Shown one piece after another: positions 25,494-36,757 of a stretch of DNA of 64,000 nucleotides; position 1 is the first letter of the stretch, and each line of letters starts with the position of its first letter. The position numbers and the translations under genes are program-made. The notes under the pieces were generated by a model that worked only from the letters and a program-made list of their open reading frames with translations, had not been told where the DNA came from and searched no databases. The stretch covers positions 1 to 64,000 of the forward strand of contig NZ_CDDB01000074.1 of assembly GCF_000820105.1 (NCBI RefSeq), in the 5' to 3' direction. Source of the stretch: Aeromonas schubertii. GTDB taxonomy: Bacteria; Pseudomonadota; Gammaproteobacteria; Enterobacterales; Aeromonadaceae.

Positions 25494-26985
25494 CATCAAA
25501 CAGCTGCAACTGCCGAGCCAGCGTCAGCTGGTTGACCGCATGTTGCACCTCATCGAGTTTGACACTCCCTTTGTCCTGCTCTCCGGGCGGCCTGGTTCGG
25601 GCCGCTCGACCCTCTTCGAGCAACTCCTCGGGCAGTTACCCGATACCCTGCGTCCGGTGACCCTGATCCCGACCAAGACCATGAAGATGGAGCAGGTGCG
25701 AGAGGCCTTGTTGCGTCAGATGGTTCCCTCTCCCCTGTTTAATCCCGCGGATGCCCTTGCCGACAGTTTCTTGCGCATGGCGCAGGGACTAAGGCAGCAA
25801 CTGGTGATCCTGATCGACGGGGTGGACAGGTTGCCACGGGAGCTGTTGGCCGAATTGTGGGCACTGATGCTGGCCAACGATGCCTTGCCACGGCCTCACC
25901 GTCTTGCCATCCTGCTCACCGCCGATGAGCAGTGGGCTCGTCAGCACCGTCCTCTGCTCAAGGGGCGGGCGCTGCCAGCTCTGGAGGTTGAGCTGGTACC
26001 ACTGACGGCTCCCGAGCAAAAGATTTTTCTCTACGAGAAGGGCAACCAACTCAAGGTGCCCTCTCTGCTGTTGACCAAAGAGAAGGTGGTCGAGATCCTG
26101 GCCGTGGCCAAGGGTCATCCCGCCACCATCATGATGTCTCTGGAGGAGCTGATGAGTGATCGTCGTCCACGCAAGCGTCCCGAGCCCTTTCCGATCCGCA
26201 AGGCGGCCATCGGGCTGGCCGCTACCGCCCTCGTCTTGTTGGGCCTGACCTATCTGGTCCCTGCCTTCATGGGGGGCGCCGCCGACGCCCCCAAGGTCGA
26301 GAGCGTCTCCGGTACCCTGCCGCCACCGGTACCGACCGGGCCTGTCTCTACGGATCCGAGTCAGCCTGACACTCCGGCGACCCCCACGGGATCGGCTCCC
26401 GTCGTCCAGGAGTGGAAGTCGGAAAAGGCTGCCCTGCCCGAGCAGGTCAAGGGCGATACCCTGACCACAGAGAGTCAGAATTACGAAGGGCGCCGTGTGG
26501 TCATCGCCGATGAGGTGGTGCAACAGCTGATGAAGGACAAGCCGGTCAGCGGCGCGCTGCCCACCGAGGTACAGCAAGCCGTGGTGCCGGGCAAGCAGGT
26601 GATTGGCGAGCCCCAGGCTCCCGCCAAACCCGCCGCCGTGGTCAAGCCGGCCCCCGAGGTCAAACCCGTTCCCGAGCGGCAGACTGTCAGCCTGACCCCG
26701 GCCAAGACTCTCAACCAGAAACGCAGCAACCACTTCAGCGTCCAGCTGATGGGGGCCAGCAACATGAAGGCGGTCGAAGAGTTTGTGGGCACCCACAAGT
26801 TGGCCGGTCAGGTTTGGGTCTACCAGACCCAGTTCCGTGGTAACCCCTGGTACGTGGTGCTGAAAGGGGATTATGCCACTCTGGAACAGGCCCGCGCCGC
26901 CATTCGCCAGTTGCCGCCTCCTCTGCTCAAGGAGCAGCCCTGGCCCAAGTCATTTGCCCAGGTGAAGAAAGAATTGAAGAAATAG
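25486..26985 (+). CDS. damX: Cell division protein DamX (AAA/SPOR)
   Basis: This 499-residue protein starts at GTG 25486 within the aroB coding sequence. The N-terminal cytoplasmic half is AAA-like with a Walker A ([14 protein letters not shown]) and a Walker B-like VILIDGVD. A single membrane helix ([22 protein letters not shown], about residues 243-264) is followed by a long proline/valine-rich periplasmic linker. The C-terminal SPOR domain (about residues 420-495, [18 protein letters not shown]...[18 protein letters not shown]) binds denuded septal glycan. Gene order aroB-damX-dam matches E. coli. Confidence 0.92.
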   Translation: MADIKQLQLPSQRQLVDRMLHLIEFDTPFVLLSGRPGSGRSTLFEQLLGQLPDTLRPVTLIPTKTMKMEQVREALLRQMVPSPLFNPADALADSFLRMAQGLRQQLVILIDGVDRLPRELLAELWALMLANDALPRPHRLAILLTADEQWARQHRPLLKGRALPALEVELVPLTAPEQKIFLYEKGNQLKVPSLLLTKEKVVEILAVAKGHPATIMMSLEELMSDRRPRKRPEPFPIRKAAIGLAATALVLLGLTYLVPAFMGGAADAPKVESVSGTLPPPVPTGPVSTDPSQPDTPATPTGSAPVVQEWKSEKAALPEQVKGDTLTTESQNYEGRRVVIADEVVQQLMKDKPVSGALPTEVQQAVVPGKQVIGEPQAPAKPAAVVKPAPEVKPVPERQTVSLTPAKTLNQKRSNHFSVQLMGASNMKAVEEFVGTHKLAGQVWVYQTQFRGNPWYVVLKGDYATLEQARAAIRQLPPPLLKEQPWPKSFAQVKKELKK

Positions 26986-26991
26986 CGCGGA

Positions 26992-27016
26992 AAAGGGGGT
27001 AAACTTCGCCCCCTTT
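26992..27016 (+). terminator. Hairpin between damX and dam
   Basis: AAAGGGGG (26992-26999) and CCCCCTTT (27009-27016) form a perfect 8-bp stem with a 9-nt loop immediately before the dam start. No extended T-run follows, so it may be a leaky terminator that modulates dam expression. Confidence 0.45.
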
Positions 27017-27044
27017 CGGGCCTCACTCCACTCACCGGAACTTC

Positions 27045-27923
27045 ATGAAAAAAACACGCGCCTTCCTGAAATGGGCCGGGGGCAAGTTCTCCCTGATCGA
27101 AGAGATTGCCGAGCGGCTGCCCGAGGGGCGTGTGTTGCTGGAGCCCTTTGTTGGCGCCGGCTCCGTGTTTCTGAACACAGACTTCGAAGAGTATGTGCTC
27201 AACGACATCAATCCTGACCTCATCGACTTCTACAACCACCTCAAGCACTCTCCTGACCGCTTGATCGCTGAGGCGCGGCGCTGGTTTGACCCCGAGTTCA
27301 ACAACAAGGCAGCCTACTACCGTCTTCGCACCCAGTTTAACCAGGCGAGCGACAGTCTGGAGCGGGCCCAACTGTTTCTCTACCTGAACCGGCATGGCTT
27401 CAACGGCCTCTGCCGCTACAACAAGAAGGGGGGGTTCAACGTTCCCTTCGGATCCTACAAGAAGCCCTACTTTCCGGAAAAAGAGCTCTGGCTGTTTGCC
27501 GAGAAGGCCCAGCGTGCCACCTTCATCTGCGAGAGTTATGTGGATGCCATGGCCCGTGCCGAGTCGGACTGGGTCATCTACTGTGATCCTCCCTATGCGC
27601 CCCTCTCTACCACCGCCAGCTTCACCAGCTATGCGGCCAGCGGCTTTACCCTGGACGATCAGGCCGTGCTGGCCCGGGTGGCCAGGCACACGGCGGCCGA
27701 GAAGGGGGTCCCCGTGCTTATCAGCAACCACGACATCGAGCTGACCCGAGAGCTCTACCGTGGTGCTCGCCTCGACGAGGTGCAGGTCAAGCGCACCATC
27801 AGCCGTAACGGCGGGGGACGCAACAAGGTGGCCGAACTGCTGGCCCTCTATCTGCCCGGCATCTCTCCCGAGCAGGGATGGTATCCCGAAGAGCCCCACA
27901 TCGAGCCCGCCACTCGGGCGTGA
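27045..27923 (+). CDS. dam: DNA adenine methyltransferase Dam
   Basis: This 292-residue N6-adenine methyltransferase of the alpha class modifies GATC for mismatch repair strand choice and replication control. The AdoMet-binding motif comes first (FLKWAGGKF near the N-terminus and EPFVGAGSVF), and the catalytic DPPY follows (YCDPPYAPLS, about residues 181-190). The C-terminal half contains ISNHDIELTRELY. It is slightly longer than E. coli Dam (278). It lies between damX and rpe as in E. coli. Confidence 0.96.
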   Translation: MKKTRAFLKWAGGKFSLIEEIAERLPEGRVLLEPFVGAGSVFLNTDFEEYVLNDINPDLIDFYNHLKHSPDRLIAEARRWFDPEFNNKAAYYRLRTQFNQASDSLERAQLFLYLNRHGFNGLCRYNKKGGFNVPFGSYKKPYFPEKELWLFAEKAQRATFICESYVDAMARAESDWVIYCDPPYAPLSTTASFTSYAASGFTLDDQAVLARVARHTAAEKGVPVLISNHDIELTRELYRGARLDEVQVKRTISRNGGGRNKVAELLALYLPGISPEQGWYPEEPHIEPATRA

Positions 27924-27998
27924 TTCGGCCTCGTCTCTGTCCTGGCTTTGCGGTAAAATTGCGCCGCTTTTTTGCCCCGCAGCCAATGGATGATGCCG

Positions 27999-28673
27999 AT
28001 GAAAGACTTTCTGATTGCACCCTCGATCCTCTCTGCCGACTTTGCCCGTCTGGGTGAGGACGTGGCCAAGGTGCTGGCCGCCGGTGCCGATGTGGTTCAC
28101 TTCGATGTAATGGACAACCACTATGTGCCCAACCTGACCATTGGTCCCATGGTGTGTGAGGCCCTGCGTGGCTACGGTATCGAGGCGCCCATCGACGTGC
28201 ATCTGATGGTCAAGCCGGTCGATCGCATCATTCCCGACTTCGCCAAGGCCGGTGCCTCTCTCATCACCTTCCACCCGGAAGCCTCCGAGCATCTGGATCG
28301 CTCCCTCGGCCTTATCAAGGAGCTGGGTTGCCAGGCTGGCCTGGTTCTCAACCCCGCGACCTCTCTCTCCTGCCTCGAATACGTGATGGACAAGCTGGAC
28401 GTGATCCTGCTGATGTCGGTCAATCCGGGCTTCGGTGGTCAGAGTTTCATCCCCGGCACGCTCGACAAGCTGCGCCAGGTGCGCCGCCTGATCGACGAGA
28501 GCGGGCGCGACATCCGCCTCGAGATCGACGGCGGGGTCAAGGTCGAGAACATTCGCGAGATCGCCGAGGCCGGTGCAGACATGTTCGTGGCGGGCTCCGC
28601 CATCTTCGGCAAACCCGACTACAAGGCGGTGATCGATCAGATGCGCGCGGAGCTGGCTCATGTCCGTCGTTGA
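27999..28673 (+). CDS. rpe: Ribulose-phosphate 3-epimerase
   Basis: This 224-residue TIM-barrel enzyme interconverts ribulose-5-phosphate and xylulose-5-phosphate in the pentose phosphate pathway. Catalytic and metal residues are seen in [28 protein letters not shown] and the phosphate loops [10 protein letters not shown] and VAGSAIF. The start at ATG 27999 yields [11 protein letters not shown], aligning with E. coli; ATGs at 27990 and 27993 are in frame and cannot be excluded. It overlaps gph by 14 bp. Confidence 0.95.
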   Translation: MKDFLIAPSILSADFARLGEDVAKVLAAGADVVHFDVMDNHYVPNLTIGPMVCEALRGYGIEAPIDVHLMVKPVDRIIPDFAKAGASLITFHPEASEHLDRSLGLIKELGCQAGLVLNPATSLSCLEYVMDKLDVILLMSVNPGFGGQSFIPGTLDKLRQVRRLIDESGRDIRLEIDGGVKVENIREIAEAGADMFVAGSAIFGKPDYKAVIDQMRAELAHVRR

Positions 28674-29331
28674 GCATCCCTTCGACCTGGTGCTGTTTGA
28701 TCTCGACGGCACCCTGATCGACAGCGTTCCCCAGTTGGCGTTGGCGGTGAACCAGATGCTGCGAGAGTGCGGTTTTGACGAGGTGCCCGAGGCGGTAGTA
28801 CGCACCTGGGTCGGTAATGGTGCCGATACGCTGGTGCAGCGCGCCCTGGCCCATGCCGGAGCCGGTGAGGCGCTGTTTGCGACCGCTCGTCCGGCCTTTG
28901 GTCGCTACTATCAGGCCTGCCTGCTGGAGGGGCTCGAGATGTATGAGGGGGTGGCCGCCACCCTGGCACGATTGGCGACGGCGGGGTATCGTCTGGCTGT
29001 GGTGACCAACAAGCCAACCGCCTTCGTGCAGCCGATCCTCGAGGCACTGGGGATAGCAGGCTATTTCTCTCTCTGGCTCGGTGGTAACTGTCTGCCCGAG
29101 AAGAAGCCCCATCCCGCCCCCCTGCTGCACGCCTGCCACGAGCTGCAACTCTCTCCGGCGCGCACCCTGATGGTAGGCGACTCCGAGAACGATGTGCTGG
29201 CTGCCAAGGCGGCCGGTATGCGGGTTGTGGGGCTCACTTATGGCTATAACTACGGGCGTCCCATCGCCGACTCACAACCCGATTGGGTCTTTGAACACTT
29301 TTCCGGGCTGGACACGATCCTGCCCGGTTAA
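28660..29331 (+). CDS. gph: Phosphoglycolate phosphatase
   Basis: This 223-residue HAD-superfamily hydrolase dephosphorylates 2-phosphoglycolate arising from DNA 3'-end repair. The nucleophile motif is [11 protein letters not shown], motif II is VVTNKP, and motifs III/IV are EKKPHPAP and [12 protein letters not shown]. It is translationally coupled to rpe through a 14-bp overlap and is followed by trpS after 18 bp, the order found in E. coli. Confidence 0.94.
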   Translation: MSVVEHPFDLVLFDLDGTLIDSVPQLALAVNQMLRECGFDEVPEAVVRTWVGNGADTLVQRALAHAGAGEALFATARPAFGRYYQACLLEGLEMYEGVAATLARLATAGYRLAVVTNKPTAFVQPILEALGIAGYFSLWLGGNCLPEKKPHPAPLLHACHELQLSPARTLMVGDSENDVLAAKAAGMRVVGLTYGYNYGRPIADSQPDWVFEHFSGLDTILPG

Positions 29332-29349
29332 TAAAGGAACTCACACTCT

Positions 29350-30354
29350 ATGGCTAAACCAATCGTACTGAGTGGCGCCCAGCCCTCCGGCCAACTGACT
29401 ATCGGCAACTACATGGGAGCCTTGCGTCAGTGGGTCAACATGCAGGATGACTACGACTGCCTCTACTGCATCGTCGATATGCATGCGGTCACCGTACGCC
29501 AGGATCCCCTGGCCCTGCGCAAGGCGTGTCTGGATGCGGCAGCCCTCTATCTGGCGGTGGGCATCGATCCCAAGAAGAGCACCGTCTTTATCCAGTCTCA
29601 TGTTCCCCAACATGCTGAGCTGGGCTGGGTCCTCAACTGCTATACCCAGATGGGCGAGCTGTCGCGGATGACCCAGTTCAAGGACAAGTCGGCCCGTTTC
29701 GAAAACAATGTCAACGTCGGGCTGTTCGGTTATCCGGTGCTGATGGCCGCCGACATCCTGCTCTACCAGGCCAACCAGGTGCCGGTCGGCAACGATCAGA
29801 AGCAGCATCTGGAGCTGACCCGCGACATCGCCTATCGCTTCAACAACCTCTATGGCGAGGTCTTCACCATGCCGGATCCCTTCATCCCGACCGAAGGTGC
29901 CCGGGTGATGAGCCTGCAGGACCCCACCAAGAAGATGTCCAAGTCCGACGACAACGAGGCCAACTTCATCGGTCTGCTGGAGGATCCCAAGCAGATCGCC
30001 AAGAAGATCAAGCGCGCGGTCACCGATTCCGACAATCCGCCCGTGGTGCGTTTCGATGTGGAGAACAAGCCTGGTGTCTCCAACCTGCTGACCCTGATGT
30101 CGGGCGCCACCGGTCGCTCCATCCCCGAGCTGGTCGAGCATTTCGACGGCAAGATGTACGGCCACCTCAAGGGTGAGTGTGCCGACGCCGTGGTGGCCAT
30201 GCTCGAGCCGATGCAGGCCCGTTTCAACGAGTTGCGCCAGGATGAGGCGCTGCTGCTCTCCATTTTGGCGGAAGGTGCACAAAAGGCACGCGAAAGGGCT
30301 GAAAAAACCCTCGCCAGGGTATATGATGTAATCGGCTTCGTTCCTCGAGCCTGA
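29350..30354 (+). CDS. trpS: Tryptophanyl-tRNA synthetase
   Basis: This 334-residue class I synthetase charges tRNA-Trp. The HIGH-equivalent signature is [17 protein letters not shown], and the KMSKS loop is intact in [11 protein letters not shown]. The indole-binding region has [28 protein letters not shown]. Length equals E. coli TrpS (334). It ends the rpe-gph-trpS operon. Confidence 0.96.
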   Translation: MAKPIVLSGAQPSGQLTIGNYMGALRQWVNMQDDYDCLYCIVDMHAVTVRQDPLALRKACLDAAALYLAVGIDPKKSTVFIQSHVPQHAELGWVLNCYTQMGELSRMTQFKDKSARFENNVNVGLFGYPVLMAADILLYQANQVPVGNDQKQHLELTRDIAYRFNNLYGEVFTMPDPFIPTEGARVMSLQDPTKKMSKSDDNEANFIGLLEDPKQIAKKIKRAVTDSDNPPVVRFDVENKPGVSNLLTLMSGATGRSIPELVEHFDGKMYGHLKGECADAVVAMLEPMQARFNELRQDEALLLSILAEGAQKARERAEKTLARVYDVIGFVPRA

Positions 30355-30376
30355 CATACTGGGAAGGTGTAGTAGA

Positions 30377-30410
30377 AGAGAGCCGGGTATCGACCTGGCT
30401 TTCTTTGTTT
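30377..30410 (+). terminator. Rho-independent terminator after trpS
   Basis: AGCCGGGT/ACCTGGCT (30381-30388 and 30393-30400, one G-U pair) closes on a 4-nt loop and is followed by TTCTTTGTTTTC. It lies 26 bp after the trpS stop. Confidence 0.75.
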
Positions 30411-30484
30411 TCATCGATAACAATTGTCCTCAGTGGCTCGTATTCCGGGCCTTCCTCTATACCTCAGAAACTCGTTGAGAAAGC

Positions 30485-30700
30485 ATGACCGCCCACGCCG
30501 AAATACCCATGACCGAACTGGAAGACAAGGGGCACTGGCTCCGCAAGTTCCGCAAGGCAAAGAATCTCAATACCCTGCAGCTGATGGTTTCCAACGCCAT
30601 CGACAGACATCACACCATGCCTTCGGTAGCGGCGGCCATCTACCTGGCCGAGTGCCAGCGGGAGCGGGAGCTGGAGCAGGGACGCCTGCTGGATCGCTAA
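30485..30700 (+). CDS. Small Hha/YmoA-like protein
   Basis: This 71-residue protein is not annotated by any clear family motif, but it aligns along most of its length with Hha/YmoA. WLRKFRKAKNLNTLQLMV matches YLMRLRKCTTIDTLERVI column for column (L, R, K, T, L shared), and YLAECQRERELEQGRLLDR matches YSAADHRLAELTMNKLYDK (Y, A, R, EL, L, D). Hha-type proteins bind H-NS and modulate silencing of virulence and transferred genes. The key Hha aspartate in AADHR is replaced (AECQR). The ATG has GAGAAAG upstream; an internal ATG at residue 9 is possible. It is monocistronic, between trpS and pabA. Assignment is by eye and uncertain. Confidence 0.5.
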   Translation: MTAHAEIPMTELEDKGHWLRKFRKAKNLNTLQLMVSNAIDRHHTMPSVAAAIYLAECQRERELEQGRLLDR

Positions 30701-30854
30701 TCTCTTTCACCGACCGCGTATCGTCTTCTTTCCGTGTTGAGCCGCTCGGGTGATGGCACATCCCGGCGGCGCCATTTATTACGTCGGTGAACCATGCCAG
30801 AATGTGCCCCCGCCTGACCGGCCCCGTTTCTGATCTGACTGTTTGCGGTTTTCT

Positions 30855-31439
30855 ATGTTGCTGCTGATCGATAATTACGACTCCTTTACCTGGAACCTGG
30901 TGCAATATTTCGGGGCGCTGGGCAGTGAGGTCGTGGTGCGTCGCAACGATGAGATCACGTTGGAAGGGATTGCCGCACTGGCACCGGATCAGCTGGTCAT
31001 CTCCCCCGGTCCCTGTACCCCCAACGAGGCCGGGATCTCCCTCGAGGCCATTCGCCACTTTGCCGGTCAGTTACCGATCCTGGGAGTCTGCCTGGGTCAT
31101 CAATCCCTGGCCCAGGTGTTTGGGGCCCGGGTGGTGCGTGCCCGCCGGGTGATGCACGGCAAGACGTCATCCATCCGGCACACGGGGGAGGGGGTGTTTC
31201 GCGGGCTCGCCGATCCGCTGACCGTGACCCGTTACCATTCGCTGGTGGTGGCGTGGGACTCCCTGCCCGATGCCTTGGCGGTCACTGCCTGGAGCCTGGA
31301 TGAGGAGGGACGACCCGACGAGATCATGGGCCTTCGGCATCAATCTCTTAACATTGAGGGGGTTCAGTTCCATCCGGAGAGCATCCTCAGCCAGCAGGGA
31401 CTCGATCTGTTGGCCAATTTTGTCCGTCCATCCCGCTGA
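30855..31439 (+). CDS. pabA: Aminodeoxychorismate synthase glutamine amidotransferase, component II
   Basis: This 194-residue class I amidotransferase supplies ammonia to PabB for 4-amino-4-deoxychorismate, the folate precursor. The start [15 protein letters not shown] and oxyanion strand SPGPCTP are characteristic. The catalytic triad is Cys in GVCLGHQS and His-x-Glu in QFHPES. ATG 30855 is preferred over an upstream TTG at 30843. Anthranilate synthase subunit II (TrpG) is similar, but the position next to argD, away from trp genes, supports PabA, which may serve both enzymes. Confidence 0.9.
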   Translation: MLLLIDNYDSFTWNLVQYFGALGSEVVVRRNDEITLEGIAALAPDQLVISPGPCTPNEAGISLEAIRHFAGQLPILGVCLGHQSLAQVFGARVVRARRVMHGKTSSIRHTGEGVFRGLADPLTVTRYHSLVVAWDSLPDALAVTAWSLDEEGRPDEIMGLRHQSLNIEGVQFHPESILSQQGLDLLANFVRPSR

Positions 31440-31455
31440 TTTTGTGATTTTCTTC

Positions 31456-31482
31456 GCAAATCCGACAGCCGATTTGCTTTTT
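31456..31482 (+). terminator. Rho-independent terminator of pabA
   Basis: GCAAATC (31456-31462) and GATTTGC (31471-31477) form a perfect 7-bp stem with an 8-nt loop, followed by TTTTT. Confidence 0.7.
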
Positions 31483-31488
31483 CACTCC

Positions 31489-31502
31489 TGATAATTTATT
31501 CA
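31489..31502. promoter_or_regulatory. Candidate ArgR (ARG) box upstream of argD
   Basis: TGATAATTTATTCA matches the core ARG-box consensus TGAAT-WWWW-ATTCA at 12 of 14 positions. It lies in the 276-bp intergenic region before argD/astA/astD. The rest of that region is AT-rich, with a T-tract near 31620-31636, and shows no other gene. Confidence 0.4.
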
Positions 31503-31643
31503 CCCACAACTCCCGCCATATTGGGGCTTGCCAAGCATGGCTGCTCCGTTATGCAATAGGCCCGCCTATTTTCTCATGCCTTGTCGAACATTGTTTGCCC
31601 AAGTACGGCAGGTTGCAGACTTTTTTCTTTTTTTTTGTGATAA

Positions 31644-32927
<1,284 letters not shown>

Positions 32928-32937
32928 TCCTGTATTG

Positions 32938-32978
32938 AGGCGGGGAGCGTCTCCTGGCAGGAGCCGGGAACCCCGCCT
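32938..32978 (+). repeat. Nested inverted repeat between argD and astA
   Basis: An outer 8-bp stem AGGCGGGG (32938-32945) / CCCCGCCT (32971-32978) encloses an inner hairpin CTCCT-GGC-AGGAG (32951-32963). There is no T-run, so it is more likely an mRNA-stability or processing element than a terminator. Confidence 0.5.
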
Positions 32979-33004
32979 GTCGTCAATCAAGGGAGTTGTC
33001 ATTC

Positions 33005-34024
33005 ATGTTGGTTATTCGCCCCATAGAGCAGAAAGATTTTGCGGGCCTCAAGACCTGTGCCATCGAATCCGGCACCGGCATGACCTCGCTGCCGGTCAAC
33101 GATGAGCTGCTGCAACGCAAGATAGACGCGTCCATGCAGACCTTCTCCGACAAGCCGGCAGGCAAGGGAGATTGCCTCTACTTCTTCGTGGCCGAGGATC
33201 TCGAGACCGGCGAGATGGTGGGCACCTGCGCCATCGATGCCGCCGTCGGGCTCTCCCAGCCCTTCTACAACTACCACATCGGCAAGGTGGTCCACTCCTC
33301 GCCCAAGCTCGGCATCTACAACGTGGTCGAGACCCTGACCCTTTCCAATGATTACACCGGCAGCACCGAGCTCTGTACCCTGTTTCTGCGCGAGTGTGCC
33401 CGTGAGGGGCAAAACGGACGCCTGCTCTCCAAGCATCGCTTCCTCTTTATGGCGGAGCATCAGGAGCTGTTCGACAACACCGTCTTCGCCGAGATGCGCG
33501 GTGTCTCCGATGAAGAGGGGCACAGCCCCTTCTATGAGTGGTTGCAGACCCACTTCTTCTCCCTCGACTTCCCGACCGTGGACTACCTGACCGGTATCGG
33601 CAAGAAGCGCTTCATCGCCGAGCTGATGCCCAAGTACCCCATCTATGTGAACCTGCTCTCGGATGCGGCCCGAGCCGTCATCGGCAAGACCCATGACAAG
33701 ACCCGTCCGGCCATCAAGATGCTGCACGACGAGGGTTTTGTGAACCGCGGTTATGTGGACATCTTCGACGCGGGCCCCGCCGTGGAGTGCGAGCTGCAGA
33801 ACATTCGCAGCGTGCGGCGCAGCCGCCGCCTGGCGGTTCAGGTCGGCGATCCGGTGGGCGGGCAGAATTTCCTCATCTGCAACTCCCGCTTCAGCCAATA
33901 TCGGGCCTGCTACGGCAACATCAGCATCAATCCCGACACCCATGAGGCCATCATCCCGCCCAAGATGGCGGCGGCCCTCAAGGTGCAGGACGGGGATCTG
34001 GTGCGGGTAGTCGAACTCGACTGA
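33005..34024 (+). CDS. astA: Arginine N-succinyltransferase
   Basis: This 339-residue enzyme starts arginine catabolism by transferring succinyl from succinyl-CoA to arginine. It matches E. coli AstA in the start MLVIRPIE, in SNDYTGSTELCTLFL, in RFLFMAEHQELFDNTVFAEMRG, in GKKRFIAELMPKYPIYVNLLS and in RGYVDIFDAGPAVECE. The ATG 33005 lies 9 nt after GGGAG. A TTG nine bases earlier is less likely. It is between argD and astD in one operon. Confidence 0.94.
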   Translation: MLVIRPIEQKDFAGLKTCAIESGTGMTSLPVNDELLQRKIDASMQTFSDKPAGKGDCLYFFVAEDLETGEMVGTCAIDAAVGLSQPFYNYHIGKVVHSSPKLGIYNVVETLTLSNDYTGSTELCTLFLRECAREGQNGRLLSKHRFLFMAEHQELFDNTVFAEMRGVSDEEGHSPFYEWLQTHFFSLDFPTVDYLTGIGKKRFIAELMPKYPIYVNLLSDAARAVIGKTHDKTRPAIKMLHDEGFVNRGYVDIFDAGPAVECELQNIRSVRRSRRLAVQVGDPVGGQNFLICNSRFSQYRACYGNISINPDTHEAIIPPKMAAALKVQDGDLVRVVELD

Positions 34025-34052
34025 TGATTTGCCGGGCCAAGGTCCGGCGTGA

Positions 34053-35543
<1,491 letters not shown>

Positions 35544-35603
35544 AACAAGGGGCGTCCAGGCAGGCGCCCCGGTTTGTACCCCGCAAGCAAAGGAAAGAGA
35601 GAG

Positions 35604-36401
35604 ATGCAAAAGGATATCGAGACCCTGTTCGGTCATCTGTGGGACAACTACATCAAGGTCACCCCGAGTGCCCACAAGGTGCACGAGCTGCTCGCCGGCG
35701 GCGAGTCTATCGTCAACGATCATGTCGCCTTCCGGACCTTCAACCTGCCCAAGGTGGGGCTCGAGAAACTGGCCGCCCACTTCCTGGCCCTGGGCTATGA
35801 GGAGAAGGGGCAGTACGAGTTCAAGGCCAAGAAGCTCAAGGCCAAGCACTTCGAGCACAGCGATCCGGATGCCCCCAAGGTATTTATCAGCGAGCTGAAG
35901 GTGGAGGAGCTCTCGGCCCCGGCCCAGGCGATCGTTCATGCTCTGGTGGAGCAGGTGCCCGAGCATCTGACCGATGCCCCTGCCTTCCTCTACGCCGGCG
36001 CTCCGTGGCGTGTCTCCCATGCCGACTACCAGACTCTGCTGGCCGAGAGCGAGTATGCCGCCTGGATGGCCGCCTGGGGCTATCGTGCCAACCATTTCAC
36101 CGTCAGCATCAACCGCCTGCGTGACTTTGACACCATAGAGGCAGTCAACGCGGCCCTGAAGCGTGCGGGCTTCGTGCTCAACGCGGTCGGTGGCGAGGTG
36201 AAGGGCGATCCGCACGTGATGCTGGAGCAATCCTCCACCATGGCCGACAAGGCCGATGTGGCCTTTACCGACGGGGTGAAGACCATTCCAAGCTGCTTTT
36301 ACGAGTTCGCCCTGCGTTACCCGCAGGCCGACGGCATCCTCTACCCGGGCTTCGTCGAAGCCTCGGCCGACAAGATCTTCGAGTCGACCAACGCCATGTA
36401 A
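35604..36401 (+). CDS. DUF1338-family (HglS/YdcJ-like) putative non-heme iron protein
   Basis: This 265-residue protein belongs to DUF1338, the family of 2-oxoadipate dioxygenase/decarboxylase (hydroxyglutarate synthase, HglS). The motif NDHVAFRTF places His40 and Arg44 four residues apart, as in the HglS metal and substrate site. His164 (in RANHFTV) and Glu234 (in FYEFALRYP) are candidates for the remaining iron ligands. It is shorter than HglS (about 450). The ATG at 35604 follows GGAAAGAGAG. It is the last gene of the ast operon (60 bp after astD, terminator after it), so a 2-oxo acid linked to arginine or glutamate catabolism is a reasonable guess. Activity is unproven. Confidence 0.8.
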   Translation: MQKDIETLFGHLWDNYIKVTPSAHKVHELLAGGESIVNDHVAFRTFNLPKVGLEKLAAHFLALGYEEKGQYEFKAKKLKAKHFEHSDPDAPKVFISELKVEELSAPAQAIVHALVEQVPEHLTDAPAFLYAGAPWRVSHADYQTLLAESEYAAWMAAWGYRANHFTVSINRLRDFDTIEAVNAALKRAGFVLNAVGGEVKGDPHVMLEQSSTMADKADVAFTDGVKTIPSCFYEFALRYPQADGILYPGFVEASADKIFESTNAM

Positions 36402-36402
36402 G

Positions 36403-36432
36403 AGAGGGGCCGCTTGGCCCCTCTTCTTTTTC
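36403..36432 (+). terminator. Rho-independent terminator of the ast operon
   Basis: AGAGGGGCC/GGCCCCTCT forms a perfect 9-bp stem with a GCTT loop, followed by TCTTTTTC. Confidence 0.88.
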
Positions 36433-36502
36433 TGACGCGACCGTGGATCTCCTTTCCCGGTTTCGGCTAGAGTGAGAAATCATCCTCAACTGAGAACAGC
36501 TT

Positions 36503-36757
36503 ATGCCGGCATACCTCTTTCTGCGCGAGGGCGAAACCCTCACTTGGCTGGAGATGGAAAGCGACGGTTATGGAGAGTCGCTCGTCCAACTGCTCGCTCA
36601 GGGGTTTGTCCCTCTGGGAGAGCCCCTGCTGGCCGAAGCGCCCGAGCAGGGCATCGCCCGGTTGCGGGAACGGGGTCACCTGCACGGTGAGCTCAAGGCA
36701 TTTGGGAGCTACAGCATTCCCACCGAGGCCCTGGAGCCTCTGCTCACGCTGCGTTGA
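36503..36757 (+). CDS. Small protein of unknown function
   Basis: I do not recognise this 84-residue protein. It is acidic (many Glu, few Lys), soluble and without signal peptide or membrane segment. The N-terminal part (YLFLREGETLTWLEMESDGYGESLVQLLAQGF) looks like a compact alpha/beta fold. Upstream there is a free promoter region after the ast terminator. Its last 14 bp overlap the 3' end of the convergent HAD phosphatase gene. Codon usage is like its neighbours, which supports a real gene. Confidence 0.55.
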   Translation: MPAYLFLREGETLTWLEMESDGYGESLVQLLAQGFVPLGEPLLAEAPEQGIARLRERGHLHGELKAFGSYSIPTEALEPLLTLR

